Shown piece by piece: positions 31,249 to 39,879 of a stretch of DNA of 48,435 bases (positions within the stretch are counted from its first letter, which is position 1; every line of letters starts with the position of its first letter). A program made the position numbers and the translations under genes. The stretch lies in the IMG/VR virus record IMGVR_UViG_3300009168_000018, positions 1 to 48,435 of that record, one strand, 5' to 3'. The stretch comes from a virus. The notes beneath the pieces were generated by a model. That model was not told where the DNA came from, did not search any database, and worked only from the letters and a program-made list of their open reading frames with translations.

Positions 31249-31787
31249 TGGCGGTGGGATGGAAGGCTGAGCTATCGGGCCTCCAAGTCACGCTTGAAGC
31301 GATGGGAAAAGCCTCCGACAAAATTTTCCGCAAGTATGCCCGCCGCGGATTTGAGAAGGCCGCGCGCGTTGTGGCGAAGGAAGTCAAGGCCCATCTTGTT
31401 CCGGGCCACGGCGTAGAAACAGGACTTCTCAAAGCATCGATTGGGCAGAAGGTCTGGTCGAAAAAGACGGGCGATCAATTCGCCGTCGGCGCCGTGATCG
31501 GCCCTCGCAAGAATTTCAAGCAGTCGGTTCGGCGCCGTGGCGGGCGTGGGGCGAAGCGGGCACAGTTCCGCCGATTCTCTGCCAAGGAAAAAGCGGCCGG
31601 CGCGACGAGCCAGGTCTACCGCGACCCCGTGAAATACGCCGCCCTTGTGGAGTTTGGCCACGGTGGGCCGCACCCGGCTGGGCCGAAGCCTTTCATGCGG
31701 CCCGCGTTTGGGGCGACGAAAGGGGCTGCCCAGGAGATCGTCGCTCAGGAGATCGCCAGCGGGATCGAGCGGGAGGGCGTCAAGTGA
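31248..31787 (+). CDS. HK97 gp10-like tail/neck protein
   Basis: 179 residues with VTLEAMGKASDKIFRKYARR, a basic middle that includes KAHLVPGHGVETGLLKASIG, and AALVEFGHGGPHPAGPKPFM near the end, the YAxxVEFG...P...PFMRPAF pattern of the family. It acts at the head-tail interface. Confidence 0.87.
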   Translation: MAVGWKAELSGLQVTLEAMGKASDKIFRKYARRGFEKAARVVAKEVKAHLVPGHGVETGLLKASIGQKVWSKKTGDQFAVGAVIGPRKNFKQSVRRRGGRGAKRAQFRRFSAKEKAAGATSQVYRDPVKYAALVEFGHGGPHPAGPKPFMRPAFGATKGAAQEIVAQEIASGIEREGVK

Positions 31788-32221
31788 GCTTGGAAACGAA
31801 CCTAATCGCCTATCTGCTCTCGCAATCCCCGGTCACGGCCCTGGTGGGCACCAGGATTTACAAGGTCCGCCGGCCGCAAGCGACGACGCTCCCGGCAATC
31901 ACGGTCAGCAAGGTCGGCCAAGAACCCTCGTTTTACCAGGCGAAGGCGTCGAGTGCAGCTACGGCCCGATTCCAGATCTCTTGCTGGGGCGCGACTCAGG
32001 ACGCCGCTCGCTCCGTCGCGGAGGCTGTTCGCGGTGAATTGGACGGCTACCGCGCGGGAACGTGGGGCAGCGGCGGCACGGCGACGACGATCCTCTGCGC
32101 GGACCACCTGGACGATTACGATCTGGCCGATGAGCCGAACGACGGGAGCGATATAGCGACGTATCAAATCGCTTCAGATTACACCGTTTCGTATCGGAAA
32201 ACAGTTCCAACCTTTGCATAG
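31784..32221 (+). CDS. Tail completion/terminator protein (DUF3168-like)
   Basis: 145 residues: LETNLIAYLLSQSPVTALVG, TRIYKVRRPQATTLPAITVS and RFQISCWGATQDAARSVAEA fit the DUF3168 tail-terminator family, which caps the tail tube. The GTG overlaps the upstream stop (GTGA). Confidence 0.85.
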   Translation: MSLETNLIAYLLSQSPVTALVGTRIYKVRRPQATTLPAITVSKVGQEPSFYQAKASSAATARFQISCWGATQDAARSVAEAVRGELDGYRAGTWGSGGTATTILCADHLDDYDLADEPNDGSDIATYQIASDYTVSYRKTVPTFA

Positions 32222-32229
32222 GAGTAAAC

Positions 32230-32616
32230 ATGGTGGTTACAGCGTATGTTGCTACCGGGATTACCGCGACATTCGGAACGCTCACCGGGGAACTGGTGGA
32301 CGTGAAACAGACCGGCGAGAAGGCCGACGCGGTGGACGTTACCAAACAGTCGTCTACGAACAAATGGCGGGAATTCAAGGCCGGACTTCTCGACGGCGGC
32401 GAGTGGACTCTGACGATGAATCACGATCCCGATGCCATTTTCGACACGATGGGGACCGCCGGAACATTGCTCGTTACCTGGCCGTCCGGAGCAACGCGGA
32501 AGTTTACGGCATCGGCTATCTTCGTCGGGCGCACCGCTTCTGCGTCTCTCGGACAGAAGATGGTCGCCGACTTTACGTTCAAGATCACGGCCGCGCCAAA
32601 CTGGCTGTATACCTAA
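32230..32616 (+). CDS. Major tail tube protein
   Basis: 128 residues, all beta: AYVATGITATFGTLTGELVD, VKQTGEKADAVDVTKQSSTN, EWTLTMNHDPDAIF and ASLGQKMVADFTFKITAAPN, the gpV/HK97 tube pattern in a short form. The ribosome site AGGAG is strong, as expected for an abundant protein. Confidence 0.82.
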   Translation: MVVTAYVATGITATFGTLTGELVDVKQTGEKADAVDVTKQSSTNKWREFKAGLLDGGEWTLTMNHDPDAIFDTMGTAGTLLVTWPSGATRKFTASAIFVGRTASASLGQKMVADFTFKITAAPNWLYT

Positions 32617-32638
32617 TCCTTGATTATCAGGAGGAACG

Positions 32639-33046
32639 ATGGGCGCAATCATGCCCGACGAAGCACCGCCGAACGTCAACGGCGAATTACCTGAACTCAG
32701 CCGCGAAGCGATCGAGGCGGCGGACGACCGGCCGCTTGTGGCCCTCGATATCCCCGAGTGGAAAGGTCGGGTCTGGATCCGGCCGCTCTCAGGAGAGGAG
32801 CGGGATCAATACTGGAATTCGCTATTCGTCGGAGACGGCCCGGCCCGAACCCTCGAAATGAAGCTGGCCCGTGCGAAAGCGGCGGTGCTTTCGTGCTGCA
32901 AGGCGGACGGATCGCTGATGTTTTGCGACCACGATATCGAGTGGCTTGCTAAGAAGGCATCGAAGCCGCTTGAGCGAATCTACCAACTGGCGGATCGGCT
33001 CTCGGCAATCAGTCCAGGCTCGTTGGAGGATCTCGTAAAAAACTGA
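32639..33046 (+). CDS. Tail assembly chaperone, upstream (G-like) product
   Basis: 135 residues. LDIPEWKGRVWIRPLSGEER and LARAKAAVLSCCKADGSLMF resemble the N-terminal chaperone of siphoviruses. It ends V-K-N-stop at the slippery heptamer AAAAAAC. Most ribosomes stop here; a minority shift back one base into the next frame to make a longer chaperone. It coats the tape measure during tail assembly. Confidence 0.85.
   Translation: MGAIMPDEAPPNVNGELPELSREAIEAADDRPLVALDIPEWKGRVWIRPLSGEERDQYWNSLFVGDGPARTLEMKLARAKAAVLSCCKADGSLMFCDHDIEWLAKKASKPLERIYQLADRLSAISPGSLEDLVKN
33037..33043 (+). promoter_or_regulatory. Programmed -1 ribosomal frameshift site
   Basis: A AAA AAC lies in the zero frame just before the TGA at 33044-33046. 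This is a canonical slippery heptamer, and slippage joins the two chaperone frames. Confidence 0.85.
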
Positions 33047-33381
33047 AGCGGGACCAGTGGAGACAATTCCTTTTGCGGCTCGCCCTAGAACTTCGGTTCC
33101 CGTCGGTTGACGCGATGCTGGCTGACCCGCAAATGACTTCACTGGCCCTTTCCGAGTGGCAGGCGTTTGAGGCGCTCAATGGCCCGATTGGTCCGGCCAA
33201 GTTTGACGACCTGTTCCGATTCCTGGCGGCCGCGGTGGGGCAAGTGAAAAACCTTGACGACTTTATTCCGCACTGGTGGAAGACGCGGGTTGTGACTGTG
33301 GAGGAAATGACGCCGCGGGAATACATGGACGCGGTGATACGCAAGCGGGAAGAGATTCGGGCGGCCTTCGCCGGGAGGTAA
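33043..33381 (+). CDS. Tail assembly chaperone, frameshift extension (T-like)
   Basis: This -1 frame is open from the slip point and adds 112 residues (LKRDQWRQFLLRLALELRF ... DAVIRKREEIRAAFAGR), for a fused product of 247 residues. The conserved pair lies just ahead of the tape measure, with one inserted gene between. A free product from TTG 33073 is unlikely, having no ribosome site. Confidence 0.82.
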   Translation: MKRDQWRQFLLRLALELRFPSVDAMLADPQMTSLALSEWQAFEALNGPIGPAKFDDLFRFLAAAVGQVKNLDDFIPHWWKTRVVTVEEMTPREYMDAVIRKREEIRAAFAGR

Positions 33382-33383
33382 TC

Positions 33384-34082
33384 GTGCTGACGATCGAAAT
33401 GACGATTGCGATCAACCTCGCACGGCGGCCCGATCGGTGGGACGACTTGCAGCGGGAGCTTGCCGCGACCGAGTGGCCGTTGCCGAGACCGATTCGCTAT
33501 CTCGCACAGGACGGCCGCGACTTGGAGCCGCCCGACTGGTGGCAACTCAAGTATCCGCACTCGCGTTGCGGGCAATACGGCTGCTTTCTCTCGCACGCCG
33601 AGTGCATTCGCTGGGCGGCCCAATTCGATTGGGACTCGGTGCTGATTCTTGAGGACGACGCCTTTTTCTGCCCCGGCTTCCGCGAGCGGTATTACCAGTT
33701 TGCGGCGATGGTCCCCGACGACTGGGATCTGGTGTACTTTGGCGGCAACTGGCAAGACCCGGACTGTGAGCCGCCAGAGGAAATCCAGCCCGGCCTCCTC
33801 CGTCTGCACGGCTGCCTGACGACCCACGCCTACGTGGTGCGATCCACGATCTACAGCCGCTTGACGCAGGTGCTCAGTTCGCCCGCGGCCTTGCAGACGT
33901 TCCCGATTCATACGATTGACCGCATCCTTTGCGCGATGGGCCGTCGCGGGGACTTCACTTCGTACGCGCCGCGCCGCTGGTTGGTCGGGCAATCGGGCAG
34001 CCCGAGCGACCTCTTGACCGGGTGCAGCCTGGCACCGCGGTACTGGAACGCAGAACTCCCGTCGAAAGCTGAGGTGCAGTAG
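33384..34082 (+). CDS. Glycosyltransferase family 25-like
   Basis: 232 residues from the GTG at 33384, with GGAGG at 33374-33378. Motifs in order: TIAINLARRPDRWDDLQREL, GCFLSHAECIRWAAQFDWDS and VLILEDDAFF (the EDD acid triplet, about 90-92), then LHGCLTTHAYVVRSTI. These are the GT25 (LPS-type galactosyltransferase) hallmarks. It lies between the tail chaperones and the tape measure, where no glycosyltransferase belongs in standard siphoviruses. It may glycosylate a tail or capsid protein, or alter host surface sugar. It overlaps the tape measure by one codon. Confidence 0.82.
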   Translation: MLTIEMTIAINLARRPDRWDDLQRELAATEWPLPRPIRYLAQDGRDLEPPDWWQLKYPHSRCGQYGCFLSHAECIRWAAQFDWDSVLILEDDAFFCPGFRERYYQFAAMVPDDWDLVYFGGNWQDPDCEPPEEIQPGLLRLHGCLTTHAYVVRSTIYSRLTQVLSSPAALQTFPIHTIDRILCAMGRRGDFTSYAPRRWLVGQSGSPSDLLTGCSLAPRYWNAELPSKAEVQ

Positions 34083-35728
34083 TGGCGAGCATCGGCGAAC
34101 TGGCGATTAAGTTGCGGATGCAAGACGAGTTCTCGGCGAATCTCGCCAAGCAACGGAACGCTTTGGCACAGTGGGGCCAGAGTGTGCAAACGGAGGCGGC
34201 AAACTGGACGCGGCAAATGGACGTGGATCGCGCTGCGAACAGCATCGGTTCTCGACTCTCCGCAGGATTGGCTAAGTATGGCCCGATCATTGGCGCGGCA
34301 GTCACCGGGGCAGCTATCTCCGGCATCACGGCGGCGGGATATGAAATCCTCAACAACTGGGGCGCGGCGATGGACAAATTCGCCGCAAGCAACAAGCTCT
34401 CCAAGATTCTCGGGGCAAACCCCGAAGAGATTGGCCGCTTGGCGTATGCGGCGAAGATCGCGGGAGTGGATTTCGATTCCTTCGCGCAGGCGGCCAAGCG
34501 GTTCGAGAAGAATCTAGGCGAAGCGGCGGCTGGATCGAAAGATCAAGCCGAGGCATTCCGCGACCTTGGACTCGACGCGGCTACGCTGCAAGGCAAGTCC
34601 TTCCAGGAGCAATGGACCGCTGTCGCCCGATCGCTAGAGAATGTCCACGCGCCTAGTGAGCGGATGCGGCTGGCAATCTCTGCGATGGGACGGCAGGCAG
34701 CGGACATCCTTCCAATGCTTGAAGGGCTCGATGAGCGACTCAAGAGTATGGGCACGCCGATGACCGCGGAGCAAGCCGCTTGGGCCTCCGCGCGAAAGAA
34801 GGCGGGGCGCATCAGTGAGGAGTACGGCGAAGATTTCGCCGCGAACGTACTGGGACTGCCAAAGTTTGCGACGAAATGGCACGAAGCCAAGGCAACGCTC
34901 TATGCGATGTTTTCAGGCGACTACGAGGGGGTCCAGCGAATCGAGGAAGAGTTCAAGAAGCTCTACCATGCTGCAAGCGAGGCGGGGACTGCCGAGGCCG
35001 AGGCCCATCGGAAAGCTGAGCGAGCAGCTCAAGATCACGTCAACGGAATCAAGAGACTTACCGAAGCATTTAAGCCCCTCAGAGACATCATTCGCGGCGT
35101 CGATGACGAGCGGGCGAAAATGGCGATCGGTCAACGCGGAATGCTTGAGGCAAAATTCTGGCAAGAGGCAAGCAAGCAAGGACTCACCGGGTCGCAGGCA
35201 TGGCCGGCATTTATGCGCCTCAAGCAATCGCTGGACGATAATGAGGAGGCGAAGAAGTTTGCCGAGAGGCGACAGAAGCGGGACCGCGATTCGATGCAGG
35301 CCGAAGAGGATGCACGCAACAAGCGGATTCAATGGGAATCGCAGCAGAAGCAGCAGGCCGGATCGCTATTCGATCAGTCGCTTGATCCGCTGGGCAAGTA
35401 TGTCAAGAGCATGAACGAACTACAGCGGATGTTGAACGCGGGCCGAATTGACGAGGGAACCTACGGCCGACTGAAAGAGCAGTACGTTCGCGGATACGGC
35501 CAATCGCTCCCGCAGCAACGCCAGCCTTCTTTTCTCTCTGATACTTCCATCGGTTCCGCCGGCTGGTATCGCTCGCTGTTTGCCCAGCAGTCCCCGATCA
35601 AGAAACTTGAGGACATCGAAAAGGAGGCCCTTGACAAGATGAAAGAGCAGACGGATTACGTTCGCCAAATCTGGAATCGTGTAGAGCAAATGAACGCCGA
35701 ACCGGATAACGTAGCGAGCCTCAACTAA
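34082..35728 (+). CDS. Tape measure protein
   Basis: 548 residues, predicted largely helical. The N-terminus SIGELAIKLRMQDEFSANL opens like many tape measures. A membrane-like helix pair follows (YGPIIGAAVTGAAISGITAA), then long charged helices. ANPEEIGRLAYAAKIAGVDF is a common tape-measure block. At about 0.15 nm per residue the tail would be near 80 nm long. GTG start overlapping the glycosyltransferase stop. Confidence 0.87.
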   Translation: MASIGELAIKLRMQDEFSANLAKQRNALAQWGQSVQTEAANWTRQMDVDRAANSIGSRLSAGLAKYGPIIGAAVTGAAISGITAAGYEILNNWGAAMDKFAASNKLSKILGANPEEIGRLAYAAKIAGVDFDSFAQAAKRFEKNLGEAAAGSKDQAEAFRDLGLDAATLQGKSFQEQWTAVARSLENVHAPSERMRLAISAMGRQAADILPMLEGLDERLKSMGTPMTAEQAAWASARKKAGRISEEYGEDFAANVLGLPKFATKWHEAKATLYAMFSGDYEGVQRIEEEFKKLYHAASEAGTAEAEAHRKAERAAQDHVNGIKRLTEAFKPLRDIIRGVDDERAKMAIGQRGMLEAKFWQEASKQGLTGSQAWPAFMRLKQSLDDNEEAKKFAERRQKRDRDSMQAEEDARNKRIQWESQQKQQAGSLFDQSLDPLGKYVKSMNELQRMLNAGRIDEGTYGRLKEQYVRGYGQSLPQQRQPSFLSDTSIGSAGWYRSLFAQQSPIKKLEDIEKEALDKMKEQTDYVRQIWNRVEQMNAEPDNVASLN

Positions 35729-36627
35729 TGTCCGCGACCTACACCGGGATCAAAGCCCTCTCACTGACCGCTGACCGCGGCTTCGGGGAGCGGAGCTACA
35801 CGTACACCGCTTTGGTCGTGACCACCGGCAACGAGGGACCGCTCGCAGTCTGTTCGGCGGCCGGCCTACCTGTTCCTGAGACAACCGCCTTCCAATACCT
35901 GAGTGAGAACGATCAGGGAGCCGTCTGCCGGAAACTGACGCCGCGGCAAGTCGGGCCGACGGACTGGGAGGTAATCTGCCAGTTCTCGACGAAGCAGGCG
36001 GACCCGAAGACCAGCGACCCCAGCTACACGGACAACCCGTTTGCGGACCCGCTTGAGATCACGGGGAGCCCGCAGTTTCATCCGTTCTCGTTGCCGTATG
36101 ACCAGGACGGAAAACACTTCGTCGCCAGCAACGGCGAACCCTATGACGAATCGGTCGCACAATTCGACATCGCTGATCTAGAGCTTCGTGTCACGAAGAA
36201 CGAGCCGTATTGCGACTTCTCCCTGTGGTATGACTACCAAAACTCGGTCAACGCCGATGGGTTCTACATGGCACCGGCCCGAACCGCCCGGTTCCTTGTT
36301 CCCGACTTCAGCTTGCAGCGTCGAGCGGGGGTAGCTTATTGGCAGGTCGTCTATCACTTCCTGATTCGTGCGGCGGTTATCGCTGGCCTCACCTACTCAT
36401 GGGATACAACGGTACTCGATGAGGGCACCTTCTACCTGGACGGTGCCGACAAGCGAATCTGGCTTGACGCCAACAAGATGCCCACCAGCGGAAAGATTTT
36501 TCTCGACGGCGAGGGCGGATTGTTGACTTCAACTCCCGAACAGGTCTACACCGGCGCTGTCACGCCGATTTATAACACGTTCCGCAAGTACAAGACCCGC
36601 GACTTCTCAGCACTTGGCTTAGGGTAA
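35728..36627 (+). CDS. Tail tip / distal tail protein, unrecognised
   Basis: 299 residues, beta-rich, with DRGFGERSYTYTALVVTTGN, WEVICQFSTKQADPKTSDPS and CDFSLWYDYQNSVNADGFYM. The place directly after the tape measure is that of distal tail or baseplate hub proteins, although no Dit signature is clear. It overlaps the tape measure stop (TAATG). Confidence 0.62.
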   Translation: MSATYTGIKALSLTADRGFGERSYTYTALVVTTGNEGPLAVCSAAGLPVPETTAFQYLSENDQGAVCRKLTPRQVGPTDWEVICQFSTKQADPKTSDPSYTDNPFADPLEITGSPQFHPFSLPYDQDGKHFVASNGEPYDESVAQFDIADLELRVTKNEPYCDFSLWYDYQNSVNADGFYMAPARTARFLVPDFSLQRRAGVAYWQVVYHFLIRAAVIAGLTYSWDTTVLDEGTFYLDGADKRIWLDANKMPTSGKIFLDGEGGLLTSTPEQVYTGAVTPIYNTFRKYKTRDFSALGLG

Positions 36628-36631
36628 AGAC

Positions 36632-37099
36632 ATGGCAGACAACACGATTCCCATTCCTTCGGGCAGCATTACGGAAGCGGCGCTCAAGAGCACTTTTCGC
36701 CTGCCGGCGGCCAAAGGCATCCACCATTTCGGCAAGGAGCATCGCCAGCTTGGCGGTGCGGACGTGGCCGCTAAGACCGACCTGATTCATATCGCTAGCT
36801 ACGCTGGCTCGGTCGTCGCGTTTAAGGTGGTGACAATCACAGCCCCAACCGGCGGCGACAAAGCGTTTACGGTGGACCTCAAGAAGTCAACCGGTGGCGG
36901 GGCTGTGGCGACGATCCTTTCCGCGGTCGTCACAGTCAACAGTACCTCGACCTCGCTCGTGGTGCAGTCCGGTACAATCAGTTCCGCTGACTACGTGGCC
37001 GGCGACATCTTTGAGGTGGTCGTTGCCGTCAGCGGTTCGACCGGCTCGCAGGGTCAGGGCGTGATTGCGGAAGCCTTTTTCGATGAGTACGCTGCATGA
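36632..37099 (+). CDS. Tail protein, 155 aa
   Basis: A beta-sandwich-like protein (FRLPAAKGIHHFGKEHRQLG; VVAFKVVTITAPTGGDKAFT; ATILSAVVTVNSTSTSLVVQ). Its regular strands suggest a receptor-binding or tip decoration domain. ATGA overlap with the next gene. Confidence 0.58.
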   Translation: MADNTIPIPSGSITEAALKSTFRLPAAKGIHHFGKEHRQLGGADVAAKTDLIHIASYAGSVVAFKVVTITAPTGGDKAFTVDLKKSTGGGAVATILSAVVTVNSTSTSLVVQSGTISSADYVAGDIFEVVVAVSGSTGSQGQGVIAEAFFDEYAA

Positions 37100-37455
37100 G
37101 CAAGTGGCATCTCGACGATAACTTTGTCCGCACGCTGCGCTCAATGGTCGCTTGGTGGCGCACGTGGATGGGAGAGGGCGGCGGGTCTTCTTCCGGGAAC
37201 GGCCCCGCTCGCGTGTGGGAGTATTACGGCAAGATGGATGAGGCCGTCGCCTCGACGGACCTTACCACCAGTCGGACCATGAGTATCTACTATTGGGACG
37301 GAAATTCTTGGGAAGACACCACGGAAAATCTGGAAGTCTATCCCCCGCCTCTGCTCACGTCGGGGAGCATCGCTAGCGGCAAGTGGGTCCGTGTCCGTTG
37401 GATCGATGGCCCTTATGGCTCCGGCCGATGGGAAGTCAACGGCGCGGAGTGCTGA
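37096..37455 (+). CDS. Tail protein, 119 aa
   Basis: Trp-rich (WHLDDNFVRTLRSMVAWWRT) with a Ser/Gly linker (GGGSSSGNGP), then a beta domain ending YGSGRWEVNGAEC. The linker-plus-head layout would suit a small tail appendage. Not recognised. Confidence 0.55.
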   Translation: MSKWHLDDNFVRTLRSMVAWWRTWMGEGGGSSSGNGPARVWEYYGKMDEAVASTDLTTSRTMSIYYWDGNSWEDTTENLEVYPPPLLTSGSIASGKWVRVRWIDGPYGSGRWEVNGAEC

Positions 37456-37456
37456 T

Positions 37457-38416
37457 ATGGCCGGAACATTCCGCTTCGAGCCATGCCCGACTTGCTGCGA
37501 GGGCTGCACCTACTTCCTGGACGACTTCAACCGGGCGGACATTGGCGACGATTGGACGGTTGCTGTCGGGACGGCGGCGATCGTTTCCAATGAACTGAAA
37601 TTCACAACGGCCGTTTCGCGGGCCGACTGCCTGATAGAAAACCCCGAGGCCGACCCGGAATTGCGATTGGTGGTCAAGGTGAAATTGACGGCCAACTCTG
37701 CCCTCGCGGAAATCTACCTGGACAATCTGAGTGCTCTTCTTGAGCTAGAGCGACTCGACACCGACCACGCGGAAATTCGCCTCACCACTACGGGAACGGC
37801 AACGGAGACCGTCGCATGGGACACGGTTGAGCAGAAGACTATAACGGTCTGCGTGGGGACGGAACGGATCGCGGTGATGGTTGGCGCATCGCTGATTCAC
37901 TCCGCCACCTATACCGCTACATCGTCGCTCGTTTCGGTGGGGTCAGCCGGGACAAACAACTCGGTTTTCTTCGACGATTTCCAGCTTGATTATAATCACG
38001 AACTACATCCCCAGTGCCCAGCGTGCGACTATCCATGCGACCCCTGTACCTCAACCGCCCCCGCACAACTCAAGGTCGTGATTTCGGGCGTCACCGCCTA
38101 TGCACCGTATTGCTGCAATGATCTGAATGGCACGTTCTACCTCGACATAGTTGACGCCTGCACGTGGGCCTACGATTTGCCGAGCGATCTATGCGACGAC
38201 ACGGCTGCATGGTATCGATTGGTTGTGGTTCTAACTGGCGAGATGCTAGCAGTACAGTGGTTGCCTCGGTCCTATGGCTATGGAAGATGTACGTGGATGG
38301 ATTTAACTCCCGACCTTTCCTGTGCGGACTGGTCGGATTACAGCGTAGCGATGTATAATCCTCTTGGTGCAGCTTGCAATCACGCTAGCTCAACATGTCT
38401 GTTATCGGCAGTTTAG
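37457..38416 (+). CDS. Cys-rich tail protein with LamG-like domain
   Basis: 319 residues from the ATG at 37457. It starts with a Cys cluster (CPTCCEGCTYF). LDDFNRADIGDDWTVAVGTA follows, a typical entry to a concanavalin/LamG-like beta-sandwich that runs to about residue 190. Another Cys cluster (CPACDYPCDPC) and a Cys-rich C-terminal domain follow. More than 15 cysteines suggest disulfides or metal sites in the virion. Probably a host-contact protein of the tail tip. Confidence 0.65.
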   Translation: MAGTFRFEPCPTCCEGCTYFLDDFNRADIGDDWTVAVGTAAIVSNELKFTTAVSRADCLIENPEADPELRLVVKVKLTANSALAEIYLDNLSALLELERLDTDHAEIRLTTTGTATETVAWDTVEQKTITVCVGTERIAVMVGASLIHSATYTATSSLVSVGSAGTNNSVFFDDFQLDYNHELHPQCPACDYPCDPCTSTAPAQLKVVISGVTAYAPYCCNDLNGTFYLDIVDACTWAYDLPSDLCDDTAAWYRLVVVLTGEMLAVQWLPRSYGYGRCTWMDLTPDLSCADWSDYSVAMYNPLGAACNHASSTCLLSAV

Positions 38417-38766
38417 ATTGTATTCTTACACCGCTCGACGATGCCCGCGGCTATTGCCCAGCCTGCGATCCCGACCGCCGTCGGCCGATCGAGCTATGGG
38501 CTCATCGCAACTGCCGAGCGGTCGATACCGAGCGGCAATTCGTCGCACGCCAGAAGGCCGCGAGCATGCGAGGCTTGGTTGCCAGTGAGCGAGCGAAGCA
38601 CACGGGGCCGCTCCGCTCCGAGGCGGAAGTCGCTGCGATCCTCGACGTCTGCGAGGCCCGCGGAGCGTGGCCGTGCACGGCCTATGACAAGATGCAAGCC
38701 TGGCTGGCCGACGTGCTCAGTCCGGCGGCGTGGCGGCCGGAGTGGGGGAAGAGGTGTCCGCATTGA
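38395..38766 (+). CDS. Hypothetical protein, 123 aa
   Basis: It overlaps the previous gene by 22 bases. CPACDPDRRRPIELWAHRNC may hold zinc. The rest is helical (RSEAEVAAILDVCEARGAWP; DKMQAWLADVLSPAAW). It lies at the end of the tail operon next to a methyltransferase. Role unknown. Confidence 0.6.
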   Translation: MSVIGSLDCILTPLDDARGYCPACDPDRRRPIELWAHRNCRAVDTERQFVARQKAASMRGLVASERAKHTGPLRSEAEVAAILDVCEARGAWPCTAYDKMQAWLADVLSPAAWRPEWGKRCPH

Positions 38767-39302
38767 TCCACCCGCGCGGCTACTGGCTCTGGCCGGACGC
38801 CCGGGAGCATCTTTTCGACGCCGGGCTTTGCGGGGCACTTGCCCTTTTCTTTCGCGGCCGGTCGGTGATGGACCTCGGGTGCGGTCCCGGGTTCTACGTC
38901 CGCCAGCTTCGGGCGGCCGGAATCGACGCCCGGGGAATCGACGGCGATCCCGGACTGAGCGAGCCCTATTGCCGGATTGCCGACCTGACGGAGCCGGGTG
39001 CGATTGGGCCGGGTGACGTGGCGGACTGGGCGTTGTGCCTTGAAGTCGGCGAGCACGTCTCCGCCGAATTTGAGGCGGTCTTCCTGGCGAACCTCCACGC
39101 GGCGAACCGCCGGGGCGTCGTTCTTTCATGGGCGCCGCCCGGCCAAGGTGGGACCGGGCACGTCAACGAGAGGTCGAGGGAGTACGTCGCGGAGAGGATG
39201 CACGCGGCGGGCTACTGGGAGGATGCCGACGCCACGATCGATCTCAGGGCCGCGGCTTCGCTGACATGGCTCCGGAGGAACCTCAGCGTTTGGCGTCGAT
39301 GA
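38754..39302 (+). CDS. Class I SAM-dependent methyltransferase
   Basis: 182 residues (start at GTG 38754 after GGGGGAAGA; a TTG at 38763 is also possible). Motif I VMDLGCGPGFYVRQLRAAG binds SAM. GIDARGIDGDPGL holds the acidic ribose-binding residue, DWALCLEVGEHV is motif II/III, and VVLSWAPPGQGGTGHVNERS is a later block seen in sugar/lipid O-methyltransferases. With the GT25 enzyme in the same operon, a joint glycan-modifying task is conceivable but not shown. Confidence 0.8.
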   Translation: MSALIHPRGYWLWPDAREHLFDAGLCGALALFFRGRSVMDLGCGPGFYVRQLRAAGIDARGIDGDPGLSEPYCRIADLTEPGAIGPGDVADWALCLEVGEHVSAEFEAVFLANLHAANRRGVVLSWAPPGQGGTGHVNERSREYVAERMHAAGYWEDADATIDLRAAASLTWLRRNLSVWRR

Positions 39303-39828
39303 GATCACGGGCTGTGCCGCGAGTAAGCGGCGGGCGGCCGTTCTGTTTCGATTGCGCAAACCGATCGAATCGATCCCAATAGGTCCGGGCATCGGCAAGC
39401 ACTTCATTGGTGCGAAGGACGGCGCCTTTGTGTACTTCCATTCCCTTGAACGGACGGAGCTTGGCGAGCGACTGGATTGACTTGACCTCTCCCGCTAGTT
39501 TGGCGATTTGTTGGGCATCCCGTTGACCGATGGCCTGTCGCCGTTGTTTTTCCAGGGCTGGGATTCGCTCGCGGACTAGGGTGCGGACGTGTGCCTCGAC
39601 CGCTGCGCGGCGCTGCTCTTGTGCCGCCCCTTGCTCCTCTTCGTCCAGGATCGATTCCCGGGCAGCCCGCTCGCGTATTGCCCGAGCCGATTCCAGCCAG
39701 GCTTCCTGCCCCTGTTGCCGAAGCTCATTGAGGCTGCTCGCCCATTGTCGCGTTCCGACGGTCCCGGGTGCCGGCAATCGATCGCCGGGAAGCTGCCCCA
39801 CCGCCACCAGCAAAATCAGCGTGTACAT
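39283..39828 (-). CDS. Secreted coiled-coil protein, lone leftward moron
   Basis: The only leftward gene in the window. The ATG at 39826-39828 is preceded on the minus strand by AAAAGGAGGTGGAGCC, an ideal ribosome site. An upstream ATG in frame has none. The product is 181 residues: signal-like MYTLILLVAVGQLPG, then a long charged helix (RAIRERAARESILDEEEQGA; ALEKQRRQAIGQRDAQQIAK). It has its own promoter (39851-39879) and its stop overlaps the convergent methyltransferase gene by 20 bases. Independent transcription and export suggest expression from the prophage, affecting the host envelope. No family recognised. Confidence 0.7.
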   Translation of the reverse strand: MYTLILLVAVGQLPGDRLPAPGTVGTRQWASSLNELRQQGQEAWLESARAIRERAARESILDEEEQGAAQEQRRAAVEAHVRTLVRERIPALEKQRRQAIGQRDAQQIAKLAGEVKSIQSLAKLRPFKGMEVHKGAVLRTNEVLADARTYWDRFDRFAQSKQNGRPPLTRGTARDLIDAKR

Positions 39829-39850
39829 GGCTCCACCTCCTTTTCCCTCC

Positions 39851-39879
39851 GCTATACCCTCTTCGCTTCCCGCCGTCAA
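39851..39879 (-). promoter_or_regulatory. Promoter of the leftward moron
   Basis: On the minus strand: TTGACG (39879-39874), a 17-base spacer and TATAGC (39856-39851). The start would fall near 39844, just ahead of the ribosome site. The gap 39829-40137 also carries the rightward promoter and an inverted repeat. Confidence 0.6.
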
